NCBI GenBank assembly: GCA_024400955.1
Contig: JAKSLY010000020.1
Location: 1-51,482, forward strand
Direction of reading: 5' to 3'
Length of the DNA stretch: 51,482 nt
From: Treponema sp.
GTDB taxonomy: Bacteria > Spirochaetota > Spirochaetia > Treponematales > Treponemataceae
Shown piece after piece: positions 1 through 6,961 of the stretch. The notes under the pieces are model-generated. The model was not told the DNA's origin. It saw only the letters and a program-made list of their open reading frames with translations, and did no database searches. The position numbers and the translations under genes are program-made. The first letter of the stretch is position 1. Every line of letters begins with the position of its first letter.

Positions 1-2
1 TT

Positions 3-389
3 ACTGAAGGAGGCGAGAAAAAAGCTAAAGAACTTGTAGAGAAAATTTCTAAATGCCTTGAAAATGGTAATGCAAGCCATATTTATAGTTTTGATGTTCC
101 GTCGAGAAAGCTTGATGTTCAGATTTATATCGATGAAGGAAAGAATGAAAGCGATGACGATTTTGCAATAAATGTTCGTCATGAGCAACCTTCAAAGCAT
201 GTGGAAGAAGTTTCACCTTGGATTCTCGAAAGTTCTGGGCTGGGAATTATAGAAGATTGTGGTGGAATTGGTGGCTTAGAAAGAATTCAAGAGTTATTGC
301 GAATGGCCTATGCTTTAGGCGCATGTAATTTAAGACTTCCTTGTATGAATGGAATGCAAGTGTCTTTGTGGACATCCATACCTACATAA
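3..389 (+). pseudogene. C-terminal fragment of a plasmid pRiA4b ORF-3-like protein, truncated
   Basis: The reading frame is open from the window edge and ends at 389. The part with an IEDCGGIGG motif followed by a helix resembles the C-terminal core of the PRiA4_ORF3 fold (family knowledge; role unproven, often next to mobile or plasmid genes). The frame runs past about position 357 into sequence that on the other strand encodes the start of an IS110 transposase, so the last nine residues are not native. The original C-terminus is therefore lost and the gene is probably a relic. Base composition is AT-rich, unlike the genes beyond 2350. The 5' end lies outside the window. Confidence 0.55.
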
Positions 390-501
390 ATTATACTTTC
401 CATTGGTGAGTCTCCTTTGTTTGCGGTAATCCGGCCGCTTTTTTGTCTCAATCTAAAGTTTGCCGTAAATCCACGATTTACAACATAGCTGAGGCTCACC
501 A
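359..501 (-). mobile_element. IS110-family element, 5' end remnant (leader plus first 15 codons)
   Basis: On the minus strand an ATG at 403 opens a frame reading MESIIYVGMDVHKDT. The (V/I)G(M/I)DVHKDT start, holding the first Asp of the DEDD catalytic site, is typical of IS110-family transposases. A possible Shine-Dalgarno (GGAG) lies just before it. After the 15th codon (359) homology stops abruptly and the sequence becomes the antisense of the truncated ORF-3-like gene. The rest of the transposase is missing here. Other fragments that look like the 3' end of such a transposase are at 42968-43265 and 44948-45128, so the family was active in this genome. The outer boundary near 501 is approximate. 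Confidence 0.6.
404..501 (-). ncRNA. Structured leader of the IS110 remnant, candidate bridge-RNA relic
   Basis: The roughly 100 bases upstream of the transposase start fold into nested stems visible by eye. The ends 404-414 and 491-501 are complementary in 10 of 11 positions. Inside, 465-471 pairs perfectly with 475-481 (GTAAATC, loop CAC), and GCGG at 423-426 pairs with CCGC at 435-438. In IS110-group elements the non-coding 5' end encodes the bridge RNA that guides the recombinase (established knowledge). That this leader is such an RNA is inference from position and foldability. No target-binding loops were verified. Confidence 0.35.
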
Positions 502-549
502 TATTGTATGTTATACGTACAGGGCAATACGATGAAAAAGGATTAAAAA

Positions 550-1542
550 GTGAGAAGAAAAGCTTGCATATTTATATTTGCAATTACAACTTTATTTACA
601 ATTAATGCAAATGATGCATATACAAAAGTATCCGGTGGTTCAATTCTTCCAGTTTCAGGAACAAAAAATGAAAATGTAAAAATGGAGAAGGAAGAAATAA
701 GTTTTACTTTATATGAAGATCATTATGATATAAATGTAAAGTTTTATTTTAAAAATTATGGACCGACAGAAACATTAAATGTTGGTTTCCCTCAATGGAA
801 AAATCGTCAACCAACGTCAGATGACTTTCGTTATTTTAAAAGTAAAGTTAATAATGAGGAAGCTGATTTTATTGTTAAAGAATTAGATAAACCAGAATAC
901 TTAAATGATTATATATTAATCACAAAATGGTATATTCGTACTATAACTTTTAAAACTGATGAACTTACTACAACAGAAGTAGAATACTCTGCTCCCTATG
1001 GAGTTCATGGAATATCACAATCTGCTGATTATTTATTTGGAACCGGTGCAACATGGAAAGATTGTATAGGAGAAATAGTATTAAAAGTGACTAATACAAC
1101 AGATGATATCTGGATAAATAACATTAGATTCGATGAAACGAAATTGGAAAATGCAATTCGAGATGATAGAACAATAATAATCAGGAAGAACAATATTATA
1201 CCAAAAATTGAATCTGAAATTTTTCTTGAGTTGAATACAGTTCCTGATTGCTTAGTCAGCTTAAGAAAAATCAATCCGGAAAAGAAATGGTATTTCAGGG
1301 AACATGTTATTTCTGAGACTCAGTTAAAGTATTATTCAACTGCGCAGTTAAGCTATTTAAGAAACTTAATGTTTGCTGCTTATGGTCACATTTTTAAAAT
1401 AGAAGATATTAATCTTTGGCTTAAAAAATATTGCTCAGACTGGTATCAGCCAAAAGAAATTGTTACCGAAAAGAAATTTAATGAAAATGAAAAAGAGAAT
1501 CTTGTTTTAATACAGCAAGAAGAGGCAAGAAGAATTAAATAA
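550..1542 (+). CDS. Exported protein with DUF4424-like and YARHG domains
   Basis: 330 residues starting at GTG 550, with AAGGA at 538-542 as ribosome binding site. A hydrophobic N-terminus (about residues 4-20) reads as a signal peptide, so the protein is probably periplasmic or surface-exposed. The middle part (about 45-230) resembles DUF4424-type beta domains (pattern YFKNYGPTETLNVGFP). The last 60 residues match the YARHG domain: a conserved LRN..(Y/F)A.(H/Y)G core, then WY.P and a final run with NE.EK.N. YARHG is an extracellular domain of unknown role. The gene is strongly AT-rich with A/T-ending codons, unlike the chromosomal genes downstream, which suggests acquisition. It sits between mobile-element debris and an unrelated minus-strand gene. 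Confidence 0.65.
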   Translation: MRRKACIFIFAITTLFTINANDAYTKVSGGSILPVSGTKNENVKMEKEEISFTLYEDHYDINVKFYFKNYGPTETLNVGFPQWKNRQPTSDDFRYFKSKVNNEEADFIVKELDKPEYLNDYILITKWYIRTITFKTDELTTTEVEYSAPYGVHGISQSADYLFGTGATWKDCIGEIVLKVTNTTDDIWINNIRFDETKLENAIRDDRTIIIRKNNIIPKIESEIFLELNTVPDCLVSLRKINPEKKWYFREHVISETQLKYYSTAQLSYLRNLMFAAYGHIFKIEDINLWLKKYCSDWYQPKEIVTEKKFNENEKENLVLIQQEEARRIK

Positions 1543-1611
1543 CGTCTATCACGCATTTTCAAAACCGGCTTCGGGTTAAGCCTGTCACCGGTTAAATTTA
1601 CAAAGTCAAGA

Positions 1612-2196
1612 TTATGACGTGATGCCTGCAGTCTTCCTTGGGCGGCCGCCTTTCTTTCCGTTTTCCCGGGATGCTGCTGCTTTCTTTTCGCTTTTTACGC
1701 GGCCAAGAATCTTGCCTGCGTTGGTTAGTGGCATTGGCACTGATTCGGTGAACCACTGCTTGAGGGTTTTCTTTGGAGCCTTCTTTAGGAATGCAATCTG
1801 CCTTATGGCTTCTTCTGCTGCATCCAGACGGGCACAGATGTTTGAGACGAAGGTCTTGTCCTTTAGGGCTTCAACCCGGTCTTCAAGCTTTTGTATGAGT
1901 TCAACGATTTCTGCGGAATATTCTGCAAGTTCGTCTGCAACGGCGCTCATGTTGTTTTCATCCGTTGACCTGCTCCTGAATTTCATCAGAGCATCGATGA
2001 TCATCTTGTCCTTTAGGGACAGTTCAAGGGGACCTTCTATGAATTCAGCTCCCAAAAGGAATAGGGAGATGTTGGAGTCAAGCATGTTGAGGTCAAAGAG
2101 TCTTGCGGAATCAGGTTTTGGCGAAAGGTTGATTTCGTTTATTTCGCGTTCAATGGATTTCTGAAGGGCAATGATTTCTTTCTTTTCAACATTCAT
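1612..2196 (-). CDS. Hypothetical coiled-coil protein with basic GGRPRK tail
   Basis: 194 residues from ATG 2196. The protein is rich in Glu, Lys and Leu and mostly helical, with a probable coiled coil around residues 90-125. The C-terminus is basic and ends with ENGKKGGRPRK, an AT-hook-like GRP core that could bind DNA (inference). The frame remains open further upstream, but that extension would encode a Phe/Ile-rich stretch across the promoter, so 2196 was chosen: a TTAACA-17-TTTAAT promoter ends 7 bases before it. The antisense frame over the same stretch is Ser/Arg/Phe-rich and was judged a shadow. Function unknown. Confidence 0.6.
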   Translation of the reverse strand: MNVEKKEIIALQKSIEREINEINLSPKPDSARLFDLNMLDSNISLFLLGAEFIEGPLELSLKDKMIIDALMKFRSRSTDENNMSAVADELAEYSAEIVELIQKLEDRVEALKDKTFVSNICARLDAAEEAIRQIAFLKKAPKKTLKQWFTESVPMPLTNAGKILGRVKSEKKAAASRENGKKGGRPRKTAGITS

Positions 2197-2203
2197 GCCA
2201 TCT

Positions 2204-2232
2204 ATTAAATAATTTTTTGGGATTTTTGTTAA
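2204..2232 (-). promoter_or_regulatory. Promoter of the 1612-2196 gene, predicted leaderless
   Basis: On the minus strand TTAACA (2232-2227), a 17-base spacer, then TTTAAT (2209-2204), which ends 7 bases before ATG 2196. Transcription would start at or next to the start codon. Confidence 0.5.
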
Positions 2233-2361
2233 GATGTGTACAAAAAAAACTAAATTTTCTATTATAATGTAGTATATGAGAGATGATGGATGCAAGAAAA
2301 TTGTTTTTGTAAAAAAACATTGCATTTTGATTCTCTTGGAAACTTTTTTGAGGATATAAAC

Positions 2362-3324
2362 ATGAAAAAAATTATTCTTGCTTTTCTTTCAGCATTTGCA
2401 CTTTTTTTAACAGGATGTGCAACTGGTATTGCCGTGCAGGTTCAGCGTCCTGCAGAACTTGACCTTAATGGTGCAAAGTCCATTGCAATTCTTCCATTTC
2501 AGGATGAAAACAAGGGAGAAATTTCCGGTTCATTCTTTAGCATTATCTTCATGCCAACTGCGGGTAAAAGCGACAAGAAAGACATTGCCGATTTTCTTAC
2601 GGATAAAGTAACGGGTTCCGTTGCACAAAGCGGATATTTTGACCTGATATCTTCTTCCGTTGTTGAAAATGTCATCAAGAACAACGAAAGTGCACCTTGC
2701 GATGTTTACCTTACAGGGCACATTGACAGCTTCCGCACACGTGTGGATGAAAGAAGGGAAAAGCATCAGGACAAGGAAGGAAATGAATATTACGTTCATC
2801 TTTTCCGCCGCGAAGTGTCTTTTGCCATCGTATATCAGATCATCGACGCCCAGACCCATAAGGTTATTTCCCATACTTCGGAAAGAATTGAACGCCAGTC
2901 TTCTGAGGTGGATGCAATGCATAATGTTCCTTCGGCATATAATCTTGTAAGAATGGATATTGAACATACGGCAAACCGTCTCTTGAGAAAGATCCAGCCT
3001 TATACGGAAACACTCTCACTTGTTCTTCTGAAGGACAAGACAAAGAATCCTGCAATGAAGCAGGCCGACACTCTTGCAAAGAACAGGCTTTATGACCAGT
3101 CGGAACAGCTGTTCCTGAAGGTTTATGATGAAACTGGTCTTATGGAAGCAGGTTACAATGCGGCTGTTCTTGCTGAAGTACAGGGAAAGCTTCGGGAGGC
3201 AGAAGCTCTTATGAAGAAGGTTGCAGATGAAAGCCAGGATAAGAAAGCTTACAGGGCTCTCTCTGACATCAAGGAAGAAATTGCAAAGGCGGAAAAACTT
3301 CGCAGCCAGCTTGAAAACAGGTAG
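2362..3324 (+). CDS. Lipoprotein with LpoB/CsgG-like N-terminal domain and TPR-like C-terminus
   Basis: 320 residues from ATG 2362, with GAGGA a few bases upstream as ribosome binding site; a longer frame from 2290 lacks one. The N-terminus is a lipoprotein signal ending in the lipobox LTGC (Cys19), so it is expected at a membrane. The next segment, with an RPAELDLNGAKSIAILPF motif followed by an alternating alpha/beta stretch, resembles the DUF6340/LpoB/CsgG family in which small lipoproteins bind partners in the envelope. From about residue 225 helical repeats with Asn-Ala-Ala and LAEVQGKLREAE patterns look like tetratricopeptide units. Role unknown; envelope assembly or secretion is a guess. 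Confidence 0.65.
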   Translation: MKKIILAFLSAFALFLTGCATGIAVQVQRPAELDLNGAKSIAILPFQDENKGEISGSFFSIIFMPTAGKSDKKDIADFLTDKVTGSVAQSGYFDLISSSVVENVIKNNESAPCDVYLTGHIDSFRTRVDERREKHQDKEGNEYYVHLFRREVSFAIVYQIIDAQTHKVISHTSERIERQSSEVDAMHNVPSAYNLVRMDIEHTANRLLRKIQPYTETLSLVLLKDKTKNPAMKQADTLAKNRLYDQSEQLFLKVYDETGLMEAGYNAAVLAEVQGKLREAEALMKKVADESQDKKAYRALSDIKEEIAKAEKLRSQLENR

Positions 3325-3389
3325 GTTGGCCAGTTAAATTTCTTGGCAGTTGCCTTGAATAATTATTTTACTTTTGGTAGATTTCAGCT

Positions 3390-3836
3390 ATGGGAAACAG
3401 ATGTTATACAATGCTTAAGCCTGGGGTACTTAACCGCAGGATCGTTGGCGAAGTTATCACTCGCCTTGAAAGAAAGGGCCTCAAGCTTGTTGGCCTTAAG
3501 ATGATTCAGATTACAAAGGAAGTTGCAGAAAAGCACTATGCCGAACACAAGGACAAGCCATTCTTTGGTGAACTTGTAGGTTACATTACAAGTGCTCCAG
3601 TAGTTGCAATGGTTTGGCAGGGCGACGAGTGCGTTACTCTCGTTCGCAAGCTTGTAGGTGCAACAAAGGTTACTGAATCTGCACCTGGAACAATCCGCGG
3701 AGACTTTGGCCTCCACACAAACTGCAACATCATTCACGCAAGTGACAGTGACGAAAGTGCAGAACGCGAAATCAACATCTTCTTCAAGCCGGAAGAAATC
3801 ATCGACTGGGAAGACAAGAGCGTAGTATACTACTAA
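3390..3836 (+). CDS. ndk: Nucleoside diphosphate kinase
   Basis: 148 residues, the usual length. The enzyme moves the gamma phosphate from NTPs to NDPs through a phospho-histidine. The sequence shows the family start (TMLKPGVLNR), the ATP-binding Arg/Thr residues in GATKVTESAPGTIRGDFG, and the catalytic His116 in NIIHASDS. The C-terminal part after the active site is complete, ending WEDKSVVYY. No strong Shine-Dalgarno is seen before ATG 3390, and no near -10 box either. A rho-independent terminator follows at 3875-3904, so it is probably a single-gene unit. Confidence 0.95.
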   Translation: MGNRCYTMLKPGVLNRRIVGEVITRLERKGLKLVGLKMIQITKEVAEKHYAEHKDKPFFGELVGYITSAPVVAMVWQGDECVTLVRKLVGATKVTESAPGTIRGDFGLHTNCNIIHASDSDESAEREINIFFKPEEIIDWEDKSVVYY

Positions 3837-3874
3837 TACTTGCGAATATTTGCATTTTTGCATCCATTCAAACG

Positions 3875-3904
3875 GGCTGTCTTGCAGGCAGCCTGATTTT
3901 TTTT
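3875..3904 (+). terminator. Intrinsic terminator after ndk
   Basis: GGCTGTC (3875-3881) pairs with GGCAGCC (3887-3893) with one G-U, loop TTGCA, followed within four bases by a run of T. Confidence 0.75.
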
Positions 3905-3926
3905 AGTCCAATGGGAGAACTGGCAA

Positions 3927-6755
3927 ATGACTTTTGGTGAGAAAATTCTTGAAGCAGCCTGTGAAGGAATCGTGCTTCTTAAAAATGAAAGGGAAACCCT
4001 TCCGGTCTTAAAGGAAGAAAAGGTTGCAGTCTTTGGACGCGGACAGATTAACTTCATAAAGTGTGGACTTGGTTCCGGCGGTTCCGTGCATGCACCCTAT
4101 TCTACAAATCTTATTGACTTTATGCCTAATGCAGATGAAAAGCTTGCCGCCCTTTATGCAGCTTTTGTAAGGGAAAATCCATACGATAACGGAGGAGGCG
4201 GTTGGGCTGCAGAACCATGGAACCAGAAGGAGATGGAAGTTTCCGAAAGCCTTGCCCGTGAATGTGCAGGCCGCAATTCCAAGGCGGTGGTTGTCATTAC
4301 ACGCAATGCCGGCGAAGACAAGGACCTGGTAAAGGAAAAGGGATCATGGTTTCTTACGGACACTGAATGGCAGAACATAAGGAACATCTGTGCTGCCTTT
4401 GATAAGGTGTGCGTGGTATTTAATGCTTGCGGAATCGTTGACAGCTCATGGTTTGATCACGAGGATTTTGGCGGTAAGATTAGTGCCGTTGTTTATGCAT
4501 GGCAGGCCGGTCAGGAAGCAGGACGCGCATGTGCAAGGATTCTCCTTGGGGATGCAGTTCCATCCGGAAAGCTTTCTTGCACCATTGCAAGGTCCATCGA
4601 TGACTATCCTTCGACAGCAGGATTCAACACGGGAAACGACAGCTATTATATAGAAGATATTTACGTAGGCTACAGATACTTTAACACCTTTGCCCGCGAC
4701 AGGATTCTCTATCCTTTCGGTTTTGGCTTAAGCTACACAACCTTTGACGTTTCCTTTGGAAGGGCATCATTTGCAGGCAACGAGGTGACGGTAAGGGCTC
4801 TTGTCCGCAATACAGGCAAGGTTGCAGGCAAGGAAACGGTTCAGGTATACCTTTCCTGTCCTCAGGGGAAACTTGGAAAGCCTGAGAGGGAACTTGCTGC
4901 ATTCATCAAGACGGGTACCCTTTTGCCTGGCCAGGAAGAAGCCGTGGAACTTTCATTCAATATTGAATCCCATGCTTCCTTTGATGACAGCAGTGCCACA
5001 GGCCACAGGTTCTGCCGCGTGCTGGAAAAGGGAAGGTATGCAGTTTATGGGGGAACGGATTCCCTGAGCGCAGAAAAAATTTCCCTTGAAGATTCCGACT
5101 GCATTGAACTTGCAGAAACAGTTGTTGTTGAAAAGCTTGGCTCTGCATGTGCGCCAGTCAAGGCCTTTGAAAGAATTGCCTCTGTTGCTGCTGCCGACGG
5201 AACTCTTTCTGCAGGGAATGAAAAGGTTCCACTTCGTGAATATGACATGGCAAGGCGCATTACCGACAACCTTCCTGCAGAAATTCCGCAGACCGGTGAC
5301 AGGGGAATCCGATTCCTTGACGTAAAGAAGGACAGCACAAAGCTTGATGACTTTATTGCACAGATGAGTGACCGCCAGCTCATGACCCTTGTCCGTGGGG
5401 AAGGAATGATGAGCCGAAAGACAACACCTGGCATTGCAAGTGCCATGGGAGGATTAAGCGAGGAACTTTACAACCTTGGAATTCCTGTTGCAGGATGTGC
5501 CGACGGTCCTTCCGGGGTAAGGCTTGATACCGGAAAGGAAGCAAACCTTATGCCGATCGGAACCCTTCTTGCATGTTCATGGAACCTGCCCCTCGTAAGG
5601 GAATTGATGGAATACGAAGGCGAGGAACTGATGGAAAACCAGGTTGATACATGTCTTGGTCCTGGAATCAACATCCAGCGCAATCCCCTTAACGGACGCA
5701 ACTTTGAGTATTTTTCTGAAGATCCTCTCCTGACTGGAGCCATGACGGTTGCCGTAATCACGGGAATCCAGTCCAAGGGAGTTTTTCCTACAATAAAGCA
5801 TTTTGCCGCAAACAACAGGGAAGCCGGCCGCAGGAACAACAATGCCATAGTTTCTGAAAGGGCACTGCGCGAAATCTACCTTGTTCCATTTGAGATGGCA
5901 GTCAAGAAGGGAAATGCTGCTTCCATCATGACAAGCTACAACCTTGTGAACGGAATCCAGTCTTCCTCAAACTACGACCTGTGCCAGACAATCCTCCGCG
6001 AGGAATGGAAGTATGAAGGCCTTGTAATGACCGACTGGTGGGCAATCCAGAACGACTGTGTTTCTGGCGGTGAATCTGACCAGAACCTTTTGAGTCAGAT
6101 GGTGCGTTCAAGAAACGACGTTTACATGATAGTTCCAAACGACATGGCGGAAGAAGACGGAAACGGAGACGATCTTGAGGAAGCCCTTGAAAAGGGTAAG
6201 GTTACCCGAGGTGAACTTCAGCGCTGTGCAAGGGATGTCATCTCATTCATGGTAAAGGCCCCGGTTTCTGAGCGTCCTCTTAGAAGCCTTGACGACGTTC
6301 CGACTTTCACGGCAAGGATGGACAGTGTTCCTGAAGGATGCAAGGCTTATAATGAAGACATCAAGTTCATGAAGGATGGAACAACCAGCGTTTACATCAA
6401 TGTTGAGGAAGACGACGTTTACAACTTCCTGGGCTTTTACAACAAGGCCAATGATGGAACCGTTTCCCAGTCAGTGTGCAACATCAACATTGACGGCGAG
6501 AATGCACTGTCCCTCAACTGCCGCACGACGGAAGGCCAGAGCGTAGGTGCCGTCATCGGACTGCTCAAGCTATCCAAGGGTGTATATGAACTTTCTATTG
6601 AACATACCAAGCCCGGAATCAATATTGAATACATGGGATTTTCCAGGGTGGTGACTTCCGCTTCTGCCATCAGGTTCATTCATGAAGAGGGTGAGGAAGA
6701 CGACATGCGTGCCCGCTTTGTAAGAAAGACCCCAAGGAAAAAGAAGAACAGCTAG
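3927..6755 (+). CDS. GH3 beta-glucosidase with swapped domain order
   Basis: 942 residues from ATG 3927, with GGGAGA upstream. It should release terminal beta-linked glucose from oligosaccharides. The order is reversed against ordinary GH3 enzymes: the alpha/beta sandwich comes first (residues about 1-260, VAVFGRG, VVVITRNAGE, PFGFGLSYT), then a fibronectin-III-like domain (about 270-370), and only then the TIM-barrel half (about 470-800) with DGPSGVR (Asp526), KHFAANNRE (Lys624-His625) and the nucleophile Asp703 in GLVMTDWWA. This permuted layout is known from rumen bacteria such as Ruminococcus and Butyrivibrio. The last 120 residues look like a beta accessory domain, with a basic tail RKTPRKKKNS. 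No signal peptide is seen, so it is probably cytoplasmic and acts on imported sugars. Confidence 0.9.
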   Translation: MTFGEKILEAACEGIVLLKNERETLPVLKEEKVAVFGRGQINFIKCGLGSGGSVHAPYSTNLIDFMPNADEKLAALYAAFVRENPYDNGGGGWAAEPWNQKEMEVSESLARECAGRNSKAVVVITRNAGEDKDLVKEKGSWFLTDTEWQNIRNICAAFDKVCVVFNACGIVDSSWFDHEDFGGKISAVVYAWQAGQEAGRACARILLGDAVPSGKLSCTIARSIDDYPSTAGFNTGNDSYYIEDIYVGYRYFNTFARDRILYPFGFGLSYTTFDVSFGRASFAGNEVTVRALVRNTGKVAGKETVQVYLSCPQGKLGKPERELAAFIKTGTLLPGQEEAVELSFNIESHASFDDSSATGHRFCRVLEKGRYAVYGGTDSLSAEKISLEDSDCIELAETVVVEKLGSACAPVKAFERIASVAAADGTLSAGNEKVPLREYDMARRITDNLPAEIPQTGDRGIRFLDVKKDSTKLDDFIAQMSDRQLMTLVRGEGMMSRKTTPGIASAMGGLSEELYNLGIPVAGCADGPSGVRLDTGKEANLMPIGTLLACSWNLPLVRELMEYEGEELMENQVDTCLGPGINIQRNPLNGRNFEYFSEDPLLTGAMTVAVITGIQSKGVFPTIKHFAANNREAGRRNNNAIVSERALREIYLVPFEMAVKKGNAASIMTSYNLVNGIQSSSNYDLCQTILREEWKYEGLVMTDWWAIQNDCVSGGESDQNLLSQMVRSRNDVYMIVPNDMAEEDGNGDDLEEALEKGKVTRGELQRCARDVISFMVKAPVSERPLRSLDDVPTFTARMDSVPEGCKAYNEDIKFMKDGTTSVYINVEEDDVYNFLGFYNKANDGTVSQSVCNINIDGENALSLNCRTTEGQSVGAVIGLLKLSKGVYELSIEHTKPGINIEYMGFSRVVTSASAIRFIHEEGEEDDMRARFVRKTPRKKKNS

Positions 6756-6763
6756 ATGCCAGG

Positions 6764-6898
6764 GATGCGTTAGGCAATGGAAGGGTGGCGGCCGCAGTGA
6801 GCCGGAAGGCGAACGGAGGCTGCCATCTTTAGATGAGCGCTTAGCGAACCCTGGAACTGCCGACCCGGCCCTGCCAGGGGACGGGGAACGCCCGGGTT
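6764..6898 (+). repeat. Dispersed intergenic repeat, copy 1
   Basis: GC-rich non-coding block between the GH3 gene and the chemotaxis receptor. Its elements AGGC-A-TGGAAGGG, GATGAGCG and TAGCGAACCCTGGAAC with GCCG and CCCGG recur in the same order, on the opposite strand, at 24349-24450. The best-conserved core is 6832-6868. It also holds an inner CCCGG/CCGGG palindromic part. Not coding. Confidence 0.7.
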
Positions 6899-6915
6899 AA
6901 AAATACCTTTTCCTG

Positions 6916-6943
6916 TTGAATTCTGCATTTTTTGGGATATAAT
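6916..6943 (+). promoter_or_regulatory. Sigma-70-type promoter of the chemotaxis receptor
   Basis: TTGAAT (6916-6921), 16-base spacer, TATAAT (6938-6943). The expected transcript start near 6950 rules out the frame starts at 6932 and 6944 and supports ATG 6962. Confidence 0.75.
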
Positions 6944-6961
6944 ATGGGTAGAGGTATGAAA

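Noticed and set aside
1562..1593. Terminator AACCGG...CCGGTT after the YARHG gene
   Set aside because: The stem is short with a large loop and no T-run follows.
1619..2164. Long plus-strand frame antisense to the 1612-2196 gene
   Set aside because: Composition is Ser/Arg/Phe-rich and low in charged helices; the minus-strand frame has a normal protein composition and a good promoter.
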